Shown here in pieces: positions 12,801 through 22,127 of a stretch of 64,000 bases of DNA. Source of the stretch: Zasmidium citrigriseum (taxonomy: Eukaryota; Ascomycota; Dothideomycetes; Mycosphaerellales; Mycosphaerellaceae); NCBI GenBank assembly GCA_002786025.1, contig NHNW01000016.1:124001-188000 (forward strand). The letters are read 5' to 3'. Position 1 is the stretch's first letter, and every line of letters starts with the position of its first letter. The notes under the pieces were generated by a model. It worked only from the letters and a program-made list of their open reading frames with translations, was not told the origin of the DNA and did not search any database. The position numbers were made by a program, and so were the translations under genes.

Positions 12801-14040
12801 CGAAACGTAGACTTCTTAAGCCTCTACCTATACCTACCCGCCGCTAGTAATACCTTACTATCGATTTTATTACTAGACTACTAGATAGTCGGGGATTTAA
12901 CGCGATCCTCGTAGTTATTAATAGGCTTACTAAGATATAATACTTCGTACCTATAGTATACTTAGATAGGTAATTAACCGCCGCCTTCGTCGCTTATACC
13001 TTTATTAATAATATCTAGAAGCTCTATAGCCTACTCGAGTCTATTATATCCGATCGTAGTAGCTAGTTCGTATCCTCTTTCTAGCGTTACGTCTATCGCT
13101 AACTAGGAATCTAGTATAACCTATCGATAGCCTATTATCTATAGAGCGATAGTTAAACCGAGCGCTTTAACTCTATTATAGAAGCCTACCTACGCGTATA
13201 TATTTACTATTAGTAGGACGATTAGGCTAACTATCTCGTAATAGCTAAGTTTACTACTAATAATACTACCTCCGAAACTATATAGATATCGCCCTTCCTC
13301 GCTATATATAGCTCTTACCTATACTTTAGCCTTAAGCCCGCTATTACTACTACTACCGCCGCCTTCTCGGTTATTAATAATAACGCTAAGCGCTTAGTAA
13401 AGCGATTATAAGAGATAGAGGAGTACCTATTAGAATAGATAAGGTATACCTAAGCCCGTATAGAAGAGATAGCGAATACTTACTAATAACCTACCCTAGC
13501 CTATACTAATAGTAATATAGTCTTTCTATTATTTAATAGGCTCGCGACTTAACGGCTAAGCCTTAAACTCGAAAACCGCTACGCTAGACTATTTAAAGTT
13601 ATATAGAAGGTATTACCTTATACTTACCGCCTTAAGTTACCGCCGTTAATAGATATCTACGATATCTTCTATATTAGCCTCTTTATACCTATACCTACGA
13701 ACCCCCTACCTAGATAAAATAATATACGGCTACCGCTAGTTACTATCGACGGTAAAGAAGAGTAAGAATAGTACGTTTACGCTATCGTTAACTCGCGCCT
13801 TAATAAACGAAGGAAGCGATTTAAGTATAAGGTTTACTAGCTTAGTTACGACGCTAAAGAAGTAACGTAGGAACTAGTAGATAATATTACGTATACGAGT
13901 AGCGCTATCGCCGCCTTCTACCGCTAATATCTAGCTAAACCCGTACTAGAGGGGTACTAGTTAACGCCGCTAGCTCTCGTCGACGCTACTAAGATCTTAT
14001 AGTTAGCTAGTATTACTACTATACTAAGGACGACGCTTAC
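9850..14040 (+). pseudogene. Chromovirus pol remnant (PR-RT-RNaseH-IN-chromodomain)
   Basis: Reads in the frame shifted by -1 relative to gag, beginning in the A-rich tract near 9860-9890. Protease has NSGSIGSTFIDL near 10037. Reverse transcriptase has the catalytic motif YLDDVLIY at 11351-11374. RNase H has NKELLTIVKAF near 11940 and TNYRNL near 12020. The integrase HHCC finger lies near 12620-12780 with Cys replaced by Tyr, and the DDE core near 12850-13190 with DFITRLLDSRGFNA and TERFNSIIEAYLR. A chromodomain at about 13775-13940 contains RRKRFKYKVY and SYDAKEVT. Nearly all interruptions are TAG/TAA at former Gln or Trp codons. No frameshift is needed across RT to the chromodomain apart from the telomeric-repeat insertion. 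Confidence 0.9.
12331..12380 (+). repeat. Interstitial telomeric (TTAGGG)n array
   Basis: Eight consecutive hexamers, seven TTAGGG and one TTAGAG (the fifth), plus a trailing TT. This is the canonical filamentous-fungal telomere repeat. It sits in the linker between the RNase H and integrase regions of the chromovirus, with retroelement coding recognisable on both sides, so it was inserted into or captured by the element and is not a chromosome end. Confidence 0.95.
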
Positions 14041-14052
14041 GAAGGGGGGGGG
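14041..14052 (+). other. Polypurine tract of chromovirus
   Basis: GAA followed by nine G residues, ending three bases before the 3' LTR at 14056. This is the expected position of the plus-strand primer. The tract holds no CpA/TpG and so escaped RIP. Confidence 0.85.
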
Positions 14053-14055
14053 TAC

Positions 14056-14247
14056 TATTACGATTTTATCTAGCCGACTATAAAGGCTAAGAGCCTAAGG
14101 TATTAATTATATAACTAGGGTTATATAACCTAAATTACGTAATATAGCCGCGTTTACTTATATCGATTTCCTTCTATCTCGTCTTTTAGAGACTTTCTTC
14201 CTTACGCTTCGTTAACGTTAGATAGCCTATTAATCGATATCTTAATA
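14056..14247 (+). repeat. 3' LTR of chromovirus
   Basis: 192 bp, same ends as the 5' LTR and followed by the TAGTA target duplication. All observed differences from the 5' LTR are CG/TA doublets. Confidence 0.93.
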
Positions 14248-14252
14248 TAGTA

Positions 14253-14581
14253 GTAGCTTATAGACTACTAGTAGTAACGATAACCTAAGGACTTCTAAAC
14301 CTATAGAACTATAATAGACTATATATAGACCTAGTTTACTAATAATTTCGTACTATTTCTTAATAGATCTAACGCTCTAAAGGGCTCGATTCGATAACGC
14401 TCGCTCTAGACGCTAAAAACTCTAATAAGATACTATAATACCTCTCCTTTCTCCTAAACGTACTATATAATTATAAAACGGCTATTAAAACGAATAATAA
14501 TAATAAGGGAAATCCCGCCCCTAGCGCGGTTACTAGTAAGAGCGATAGGTGGTGTGTTATACGATAGAGCTAGCTAACTGT
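14253..14581. other. RIP-degraded repeat flank right of the chromovirus
   Basis: No coding recognised. RIP saturation continues to about 14545. From there (GGTGGTGTGTTATACG) CpA/TpG reappear, marking a sharp mutation boundary just before the 79-bp right repeat copy. Confidence 0.5.
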
Positions 14582-14660
14582 CTCGAAGCCGAAGTGTGAA
14601 CGATATGCCAAGCGCACGTGACTAAGCCTTATGTGCTGCCTCAGGCCAGTTGCTCTTGCT
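14582..14660. repeat. Right copy of 79-bp direct repeat
   Basis: Unmutated counterpart of bases 1-79. Its right edge coincides with the start of sequence that codes for the C-terminus of a regulator, so this is the boundary between repeat nest and host gene. Confidence 0.75.
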
Positions 14661-14873
14661 GATGACATTGACCTGACGATTGAGGCTCCGACAAATCTTT
14701 GGATGAATGAGACCGGCTCCAACAACCCATCTCCATCATCGTTCAGCGATTGGTTTGCTCTCCCATTCGATCCCACCATGGCTCCCCTCTTCCCAGTGGG
14801 AGACGCTGGCCAGACCCCTTTGAGCTTCGAAGGGGACAACTTGGACTTCTTATGGAACTTCCAGGCTCTTTGA
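14661..14873 (+). pseudogene. C-terminal stub of a fungal transcription factor
   Basis: An open frame entering from the repeat boundary encodes about 70 residues rich in Asn, Ser, Pro and acidic residues. It ends with DNLDFLWNFQAL and a stop at 14871-14873. Endings with an LDFLWN-type acidic/aromatic motif are common in fungal Zn2Cys6 regulators. No DNA-binding or middle domain is present. The upstream frame closes with a TGA shortly before the ATG at 14631, which lies inside the repeat. The simplest reading is a host gene cut by the repeat nest. Whether the missing part survives left of the window is unknown. The family call rests on this short tail only. Confidence 0.5.
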
Positions 14874-15391
14874 TCGCAGTACAACATCGAAATCTATCCG
14901 GCGGTACAATCTCGTCCCGAGATCTTATTAAGACCCAAGATAGTTGCCCTTGGCTTCTCCTCATCGTCGAGGCCGAAAAGAGACTCCTTGCAGCCAATCA
15001 CATCACACCTCGCCGTAGGATTCCTCGTTTCGTCCAGGGCTTGGCAACGGAGTTTGTCAGCGCGGGTTTGCGCGAGCCCGAGGACGGGGCCGCGAAAGTG
15101 CGATCCTTTGAGCTTTGCTTGCAGGAAGTGTTGCGAGACTGATTCATCTGCCAAGAAGAAAGATTACAGACCATCGTGGGGCAATCTGTTATCATAACCG
15201 AACAACTCTTGTTCCGGGCTGTGGTTGTATAAAGGACAGTGGACTGTTCTCAGGATATAACTCCAAGCCCACTGGCATTGACTCCCGAGCAATCATCCCG
15301 AGAACACAAAAGAACCAGCACGTCGACAGACCTTCGTCGATCCTCGATCTCAACCACTTCTCAAACCACGCCAAAGTCATTGAAAGCCACC
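14874..15391. other. Intergenic region upstream of the NmrA-like gene
   Basis: About 520 bp. Several short overlapping frames run through it but none has a recognisable motif or joins to a neighbour by plausible introns. It probably holds the 5' region of the NmrA-like gene. Confidence 0.5.
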
Positions 15392-16214
15392 ATGGAGACC
15401 GTCCTCGTTGTGGGATCGACCGGCAACATTGGAGTCTCAGCAGTGATCGCTGCTCTGCGCTCCAAGCGCAACGTCTTGGCCATCGTCAGGAATCAAGACT
15501 CTGCAAAGAAGTTGATCAAGCATGCTGGAACATCGGAAGGCATCACCTTCACAGAAGCCGATGTCACTTCCCCGACCGGAGTCAAAGGCGTCGTCGATCA
15601 AGTCCGCGCGGGCAAGCTCCCTGCCTTTCAGCATGTCTGGGCGAGCAGTGAGATATAACCTTCAAGCGAGACATTGGATGAGTATCGCTAATGAACGCTC
15701 CCAGTCGGATGCGAGTATGTCTCCATCGGCCTTGAGGAGATTGAGACCGAGCGTCTTCGCAAGAACATGAATGCTGCGTTTGAGGGCAACTTTTGTACGC
15801 ACTTCGATCCTCAACCCATGGACTTAGGCTAATGACTTCATTTCAGTTGCCTACCGAGATACAATCGGCTACCTCAAGGAACAGAACCACCCCAACTCGA
15901 CGTGGACCATATGTACCGGCGCCCAGGGCGAATGGGCCTTCTACCCTCTCCCGGCCATGACGCAAGGTGCGCTCTTCTCGATGTGCGTCGCGGCCATGCG
16001 GGAGAATGAGAAGACGAACGTTCGCTTCAACGAGCTTTTCCTGGCTCTGCGAGTCGAGTATGATGAGGATGCGGTTGCTCATGGCGTAACCAAGGCGAGC
16101 GATTTTGCAAATGTGTACGCGAAGATCCTTGACGATGAGAAAGCGAGGAGCTCGAGGGTCGATGTGAGGACGAAGGAGGATATGGAGGCGTTGAAGATTG
16201 TGAAGAAGTACTAG
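15392..16214 (+). CDS. NmrA-like NAD(P)-binding family protein
   Basis: Three exons (15392-15647, 15705-15794, 15847-16214) joined by introns of 57 and 52 nt, both GT-AG with GCTAATG branch-like sites, give 237 residues. Phases match at both joins. Residues near 4-12 read VVGSTGNIG, the GxxGxxG dinucleotide-binding loop of Rossmann folds. Further family-like blocks are FTEADVTSP and TICTGAQGEWAFYP. NmrA/HSCARG-type proteins resemble short-chain dehydrogenases but often act as redox-sensing regulators; some are isoflavone reductase-like enzymes. At 237 residues it is shorter than the usual 300 or so. I see no clear active-site YxxxK. Substrate and role cannot be told from sequence. Confidence 0.85.
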
Positions 16215-16962
16215 AGGGAGGTGAGTGACGTTGCATCTGATTGTGCGCACGGACTCTGCTAACATCCTCCAGGGCACACATTCATCCTATCTACCGTGCT
16301 CTCCCGAAAGAGACATTGTTTGGAGAAGAATCGCAGCAGCTGCAAGTTTCGCCAACGTGCTAAGAAGTAGCTTGAACGATTGGCTGCCACTAATTCCAAG
16401 CTGCATTCACTTCGACGTCAATCCCAACTCAAAAAGGCAAGTCCTACGCCCAAGAAGCGAAAGGAGGAAGTTTCTTGTATAAGGGCGTCGCTATTCTTTA
16501 CCCTCAGTCCTTCGTCAGTGGCTTACTTCGGCAACTACGCGACTAATTTCCTTCTGCAATGCAATGTCTGCAGGATCTTGAGAAAAGCTGATTTGGTGGC
16601 AGCCAATTTACCTTCTGGCACGAGAGGACTGTACGGGATGCATACTCTTTGAAGAAATCTCTTGCACAGTGTTCGCTCGCCAAAAGACCTGATCTGTACA
16701 CGATCTTCTTGACCGCAGTGCATACGCCTATGAACATGGACGCCACTCGGCTCTTGCTCACCATAATCGCTTGAACTCGACGCAAACGTATTGCGCTCCC
16801 GAGCGTCTTCGCATGCGATGTTGCCGTTACATCACATTACCGCAGGCTCGGGAATGGCTTCACAGGTATTCCAGGGGATAAAAGACCTGAGAAACCGTCA
16901 ACTCCAGGGTTTCACTGAACGAGCATTCAGCATTACGCCCTTCTCTTCCAAGACACAGTAAT
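16215..16962. other. Intergenic region
   Basis: About 750 bp between two plus-strand genes. No convincing coding, tRNA or repeat seen. It contains the 3' region of the NmrA-like gene and the promoter of the CBM1 gene. Confidence 0.5.
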
Positions 16963-18461
16963 ATGGCTTTACTCACTTGCTCACTGCTTGCATTGGCATG
17001 CCTTGCTTCAGCACAGACTCCAACGGCAACGGCACCGCTCATCATCAATCAAGGCCCAACATCTCGCTGCTACAGCTGGTATGCTGAGCTATCAGATGCC
17101 GGAGGCTATCCCAGCGAGGCCGAGTGGCAATGTCCCTACCCAGATCATGTTGGTCGCTTTACCCTTGGGACCAATGGATGGTATACATGCTCAACAGAAA
17201 CCAGCTTGAGAGATGCCTCTGACATATTCACAGGAACTATACATACTACGAGCAAACACCCGGCTTCAACGGCTCAGTCAACGGTGCACAAGGCTCCCCT
17301 CTTGCGGTCGCTCTGCACAACGATGCCAGAGGCGTCAGCTGCAGCAATCGCGAGCTCGCCTTCACCTACGACTTTCCAGGCTCGGCTTTGTACTCCAATG
17401 TCAGCACTCTTGATCTCGCCAAGTGGGATTCCGTGATTATTGAGTTCGATGTCAATGTCATCACGGCCACGTCAGATAAGTCAGGGTGTACTTGTCTTGA
17501 CAGTGGGAAGCCTGCCTGTCCTGACTGGTAAGACACAGGCATATGACATATGAAGTTCAACTGACCCTGGTCTAGGTGGAAGACCCAATTCACAACCGAC
17601 ATCCTCTACTGGTGGGGCCAAGAACAGCACGACAGCGGCGACTACAACGTCATATCAGTCCGCCACCTCGACCCTCAAAACTACGGCTTCTGGACCTGGA
17701 CCAATGCCCAGCCTGGCCAAGACCACTACGGTCACCGTATCCAGTACACTGACCACCAGGCGTCTCCAGGTCAGAAGTCTCACGTGAAGCTGGACATCAA
17801 GAACCTCATCCACAAGTACAGCAGCCAACTCTGCCAAGGCGGCGGGATTCAAGGGCCCATCCATCTTAACTCCGTTCAATTTGTCTTGATTAACACTGGG
17901 AGTGAGACGAAGCTGGAGTTTAGCAATGTGAAAGCGAATTCTTTCAACTATGCACCGGGACAGTTCACGTCCGCAGAGATTACTCCAGGCTGTACGCCAA
18001 CGAACTGCCCAATGCAACCTTCGAACACGGCTTATGTCTGCGGCACGGATCCCGCCCAGCCACCTCCTGGATCCGTCACATCGCCCAACCCGACACCTTG
18101 TGTCACGCCGCAGACTATGTTCGGCCAGTGCGGAGGCAGTGGATGGACAGGCCCTACATGTTGCCCCGGCGGTGCTTCTTGTCAGACGCAGAACGAGTAC
18201 TATGCTCAGTGTCTTACAACGAGTGGCGGTGGTGGAAAACCCCCTCCCACTACGATGACGACGACTACGACCGCTTCGCCGAGCGGTCCTTGTGGGGCCA
18301 CGCAGACTATGTATGGACAGTGCGGAGGTAGTGGATGGCATGGTGCTAGTTGCTGCCCAGCGGGATCGACTTGTCAGGTGCAGAATGAGTGTAAGTGAGC
18401 TCGATCCTATGTTTTGAGAATCTGCTGACAGGTTGTAGATTACTCGCAATGCTTGCCGTGA
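16963..18461 (+). CDS. Secreted protein with two CBM1 cellulose-binding modules
   Basis: Exons 16963-17180, 17234-17527, 17576-18390 and 18439-18461 join in consistent phase to 449 residues. The N-terminus is a signal peptide ([16 protein letters not shown]). An N-terminal domain of about 280 residues, rich in Trp/Tyr and with paired Cys, looks beta-rich, but I do not recognise its family. Two CBM1 modules follow, at about 18115-18212 and 18307-18452, each with QCGGSGW and NEYY(A/S)QC, separated by a Thr/Pro/Gly-rich linker. The second module is completed only by the 23-nt last exon, which supplies YYSQCLP and the stop. CBM1 binds crystalline cellulose or chitin. The N-terminal domain is presumably a carbohydrate-active or binding domain, which is inference. 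Confidence 0.85.
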
Positions 18462-18620
18462 TTGAGACGAAAATTATTGCCGCAGTCCGTTGGAGCTGAT
18501 CGAAGATTGAAACTGAATCTTTAAGTTATAGGTGGGTAGAGATAGGCTGATAGACTATTTTCAGAAACGCTACTTCGTCAACGTCAAGGTCCAGATCTCT
18601 CTCTCTGATACCATCTTCGT

Positions 18621-20459
18621 TTACGTCAGGTAGCGAAAGTTCGGGTTTCGATCGCCATCCTCGGTGACATCAAGCCTGATGGTCGTGTCTGCCGCACCAT
18701 AGAGCCTCTCCCGTTTCTTGTTCTGCCATTCCAGACCAAAGTGATGGCAGAGACTCAAGATCGTAATCAAGAATGTCAGACCACAGCCAACAGCGCAGCC
18801 TCGAACGAAGAACGGCCTTGAAGATTGTCAGCCTCAGACCACGAACAGGACTGGAAATACTGCAACTTACGCATCAGCCTTGGGAAACAGCGTACTACTC
18901 GCAAAAGAGCTACACTGCCCGAACATAGCCAGAAGCGCCAATCCAGCACCCCTCTTCGAATGCCCCTGCTGATTATTCAACAGCCAAGTAATATTGATCG
19001 CAAGAGCCGGGAATATTCCACAAGTCGCCAACCAGATACCCGCATAGCGGACACCATTCTTGCTTTCGTCCTCGACGATCGCAAGCATGAGATAGCCGAC
19101 TCCGCCGACGGCTGAGCAGAATGCTACGATCCAGCCTCGCTTGCCGAAGCGGTCGGAGATGATTGCGGCTGCGATGCAGCAGAGGAAACTGGCGAGGTAG
19201 GGTGGTGCGGTTAGGCCTTGGGCGTTGATGGAGGAGTAGCCCATGTTTTCGACGATGGTGGGGAGGAAGTTTGAGAGGCCCTGGTACATGTAAGTCAGTA
19301 TCGTCTAGTGCTTTGCGTTCCAAGGTGCTTACTGCGAAGGAATAGTTGCAGCAGAAATGGATGGTGGTATGCACGTAGTTCTGGTAATCTCCAAGACCAG
19401 CGACGATCTGCTTCCACGAGACTTTAGACTTCTTCGTAGTGTCGAATGTCTCTAGTCTCTCGAGCGCAAGTGTTTGATCGTCTTGGTTCAAGAACTTTGC
19501 TTTGTCGGGTGCATCGGCGAGGAAGAAGTAGACGACGATTGAGAACAGCACTGTTGGGGCACCCTCTGCGATGAGGTCAGCTCATGATGATGATTGACCC
19601 TAGTAAGTTGACAAACCGATAATGAAGAGCCATCTCCAAGATTCAATGGAATGCCGAATATGCGTGATCCCGTACGCAAGGGCAGAAGCAAAGCAGTTGG
19701 CCAACGGCGACATGCCCAAGAGGATCGAGACTCGGAAGCCGAGTTCTCGACGACTGTAGAACAGCGAGAGGTAGTATGGGGCGCCCGCACCGAAGCCTGC
19801 CTCGAAAATACCGAGGAATGCTCGACAGACGATGAGCTCAGCCATGTTGCGGACCTGGGGACACATTAGTATCTTGTCGTCAACGACCGAGAATGTGACG
19901 ATTTACAGCGCCTGAGCACATTGCCGCCGCTCCCCAACTATCGAACGTCAGTCAAGTACATCGTCCTTGCCGCTAATGCAGAGGCTTACCAGATACATAG
20001 AACAGCAACATAGATATGCGCCGGAAAGAGCTTCCAGAACAACGTCGTCCACTCGAAGAGCACATAGCAGATATAAAAGGCATTGAGGACCCAAGACCAC
20101 TGAGCGCTGCTCAAACCCAAGTCCGCTTGTGCTCCAGCGGTTTTTGCATTGCCGATGTTTCCTGAAGCTGTGTCAGGAGTGATTCCATGTTGGATCGATT
20201 ACCTCTTACCTCTGTCGAGATAGGACAGGACATAGAGGCAACACACGAGAGGAAGGACTCGTCGATCGAACTACAACATCTGGTCAGTACGAATCGCTCA
20301 AAGGCTCAGAAGGTTGAAGGCACTTTCCTGTCGACGAATATGCACCGTTCTCTCATTGCTGACTTGAACCTGATCCAATGTGTTGGACTCCCACTCGGCC
20401 TTCTCAACCATGTCCACGGTCTCCTTGGGCTTGCTATCGTCACCGGGGTATGCTGACAT
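18621..20459 (-). CDS. MFS permease, allantoate/nicotinate (ACS) type
   Basis: Eight exons on the minus strand: 20459-20328, 20270-20210, 20161-19990, 19937-19907, 19854-19617, 19565-19333, 19280-18871, 18816-18621. All joins after the first are GT-AG with matching phase. The second exon starts FDRRVLPL and runs into LSYLDRGNIGNAKTAG, the signature of the Dal5/TNA1-type anion:cation symporter family, followed by FLGIFEAGFGAGAPYY and about twelve hydrophobic segments. The cytoplasmic N-terminus is short and acidic. Such permeases import small organic anions such as allantoate, nicotinate or vitamins. Oddity: the first intron lacks a usable donor. The site expected by frame reads CAG/GAAAGT; the only nearby GT is out of phase. 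It may be a decaying allele. It is divergently paired with the gene at 20808. Confidence 0.85.
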
Positions 20460-20807
20460 AGTGGTGAACTGATGGAATTGACAATGGGCTGATTGCAGAT
20501 CCACATGGCATCGCATGGCCATATATAGATACGCTTCCTTCAAATGTCTAGTGAGCCTTTCCCCTCCATGGGGCCCCGCATTGCGGAGAACGCAGGGTGG
20601 CTGGAGTCTGGAAAGCGATGGATGGATGTTCGGTCCGTCGTTCTCCTGAGTTCTCCGACGCTCTCCTTAGGCGGGTCGGAGAGGGTCGTCTGTTGAAGGA
20701 TTGACGAACCTCAAACCACCGGTATTATTGGGATACTTATACTCCAATGGCCATGGCTAGAGTTCGAAAGAGATTCACCTCAGCACAATACTGCCGTTCC
20801 AAACACC
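20460..20807. promoter_or_regulatory. Divergent promoter region, MFS permease / lyase-mutase gene
   Basis: About 350 bp separates the starts of two head-to-head genes, so it probably serves both. A CGGGTCGGAGAGGGTCGTC stretch near 20673-20691 is G-rich; CGG triplets are typical half-sites of Zn2Cys6 regulators, but I cannot assign an operator. No clear TATA box. Confidence 0.35.
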
Positions 20808-21943
20808 ATGACTCCCTACCCCTTCCAATTCGAATCCCAACCATGCGAGATTACAAGCAAGCCAGGCCAAACCAAAGACATCAACCTCACTCTCCAAAAT
20901 GTCCGCGGCAAGATCCCCTCGCTGCAAGCGTCCCGCCTCCGAACGATGATGCTCGAAGCGCACCATAGTCCCGAAAAGATCCTCGCACACTGCTGCAGTT
21001 ACGATGGCCTCTCATCCCGTCTTGTCGAAGAAGCCGGATTCCCTATGGTCTTCCTCGCTGGCTACCCCGTTGCAAGTTCGTACGGATTGCCGGATACTGG
21101 ATATATCGCCATGCAAGAGGTCTGTGATAAGATTCAGGAAGCCATTCGACAAGTAAGTGTCCCGGTCATGGCGGATGGCGATACGGGATATGGCAGCCCG
21201 ATGAACGTCAAACGAACCGTCGAGAATTTCGCGCATGCGGGTGCTGCGGGCGTTATGATTGAGGATCAAACGTGGCCGAAACGTGCGTTCTCCAAGCTCC
21301 TACGCCGAACTTTGATACTGATTGACGATCAGGCTGCGGCCACACGAAAGGCAAAGCCGTCGTCTCCCGCGGCGAGGCCTACGCCCGCATCCAAGCCGCC
21401 TGCGACGCCCGCAACGCCGGCAAAGACATCTTCATCCTCGCCCGCACCGACGCTCTAATCCACGGCTGGGACGAAGCCATGACGCGAGCCAAAGAGTTCA
21501 AACGCATCGGTGTCGATGCTGTCTTCATCGAAGCCCTCCCTGACCGCGAGTCGATGAAGAAGTGTGTCCAAGAGCTCGATATCCCGACGTTTGCGAATAT
21601 CATTGAGGGCGGTCTGACGGAGAATCTCTCGGCGAAGGATCTTGCGGAGCTGGGCTTTTGTGCGGTGGCGTATCCGTGGACGTTGGTGGCGGCGAAGTTG
21701 AAGTCGATCAGGGAGACTCTGGAGGCGTTGAAGAATAGTATGACTGTGGGGCCGCCGCCGATGGTGTTGAGTTATAAGGAGGTTTGTGAGGGAGTTGGCT
21801 TTAATAAGTATTGGGTGAGTATCGCTTCGCTTGACCTGATTGGTCTCTGTTAACGGTGTTGCTAGGAACTTGAGGAGAGATACAAGTACAATGAGTCCGG
21901 TCTGGTGAATAGTCAATCCACGAATGGAGTCAATGGCCACTAG
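20808..21943 (+). CDS. Isocitrate lyase / PEP mutase superfamily enzyme
   Basis: Exons 20808-21282, 21333-21814, 21866-21943 join in phase to 344 residues. Motifs are DGDTGYG (metal/phosphate-binding As(p)-containing loop) and KRCGH, the catalytic-loop signature of isocitrate lyase-type enzymes, whose Cys is restored exactly by the first splice. FILARTDAL and NIIEGG follow in the barrel. The length matches oxaloacetate acetylhydrolase and carboxyvinyl-carboxyphosphonate phosphorylmutase-type proteins rather than long isocitrate lyases. Members cleave or form C-C or C-P bonds next to a carboxylate. Which substrate applies here I cannot tell; oxaloacetate (oxalate formation) and methylisocitrate are candidates. 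The neighbouring permease could supply or export an organic acid, which is inference. Confidence 0.85.
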
Positions 21944-22127
21944 TATTTGGCAAATCCATGTTGTTGGCTTGGGTCGGTATACGATGTTTCGATCTAAAAA
22001 CTGTTACTCGTCAGCTATAGGTGTCCATCAAATTTCACCACATGTTAAACGTACCTTCAATTGACTCTTTCCTTGCGAGGCATATGTTTCGTCTCATCTG
22101 ACTCAGCCGCCCACAATGGTCGAAATC
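21944..22127. other. Convergent 3' intergenic region
   Basis: Short spacer between the ends of the lyase/mutase gene and the second MFS gene. No feature recognised. Confidence 0.5.

Larger units (their letters stand above)
7652..14247 (+). mobile_element. Structurally complete, RIP-dead chromovirus (Ty3/Gypsy with chromodomain)
   Basis: A 6,596-bp element bounded by two 192-bp LTRs (7652-7843 and 14056-14247) and a 5-bp target duplication TAGTA (7647-7651 and 14248-14252). Inside are a primer site, gag, protease, reverse transcriptase, RNase H, integrase and chromodomain in the order of fungal Tf1/sushi-type chromoviruses, then a polypurine tract directly before the 3' LTR. Every coding part is broken by TAG/TAA codons at former CAG/CAA/TGG positions, and zinc-finger Cys/His codons appear as Tyr, all RIP-consistent. 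The 900 bases from 8161 to 9060 contain no CpA or TpG that I can find. A TTAGGG array interrupts the RNase H-integrase linker. The element cannot make a protein as it stands. Confidence 0.93.

Noticed and set aside
14570..15197. Several overlapping open frames on both strands near the regulator stub
   Set aside because: They overlap in different frames, carry no family motif and cannot be joined by introns; only the DNLDFLWNFQAL frame looks like a real C-terminus.
17655..18449. 264-codon minus-strand frame opposite the CBM1 gene
   Set aside because: Arg-rich antisense shadow; the plus strand carries two intact CBM1 modules and consistent splice sites.
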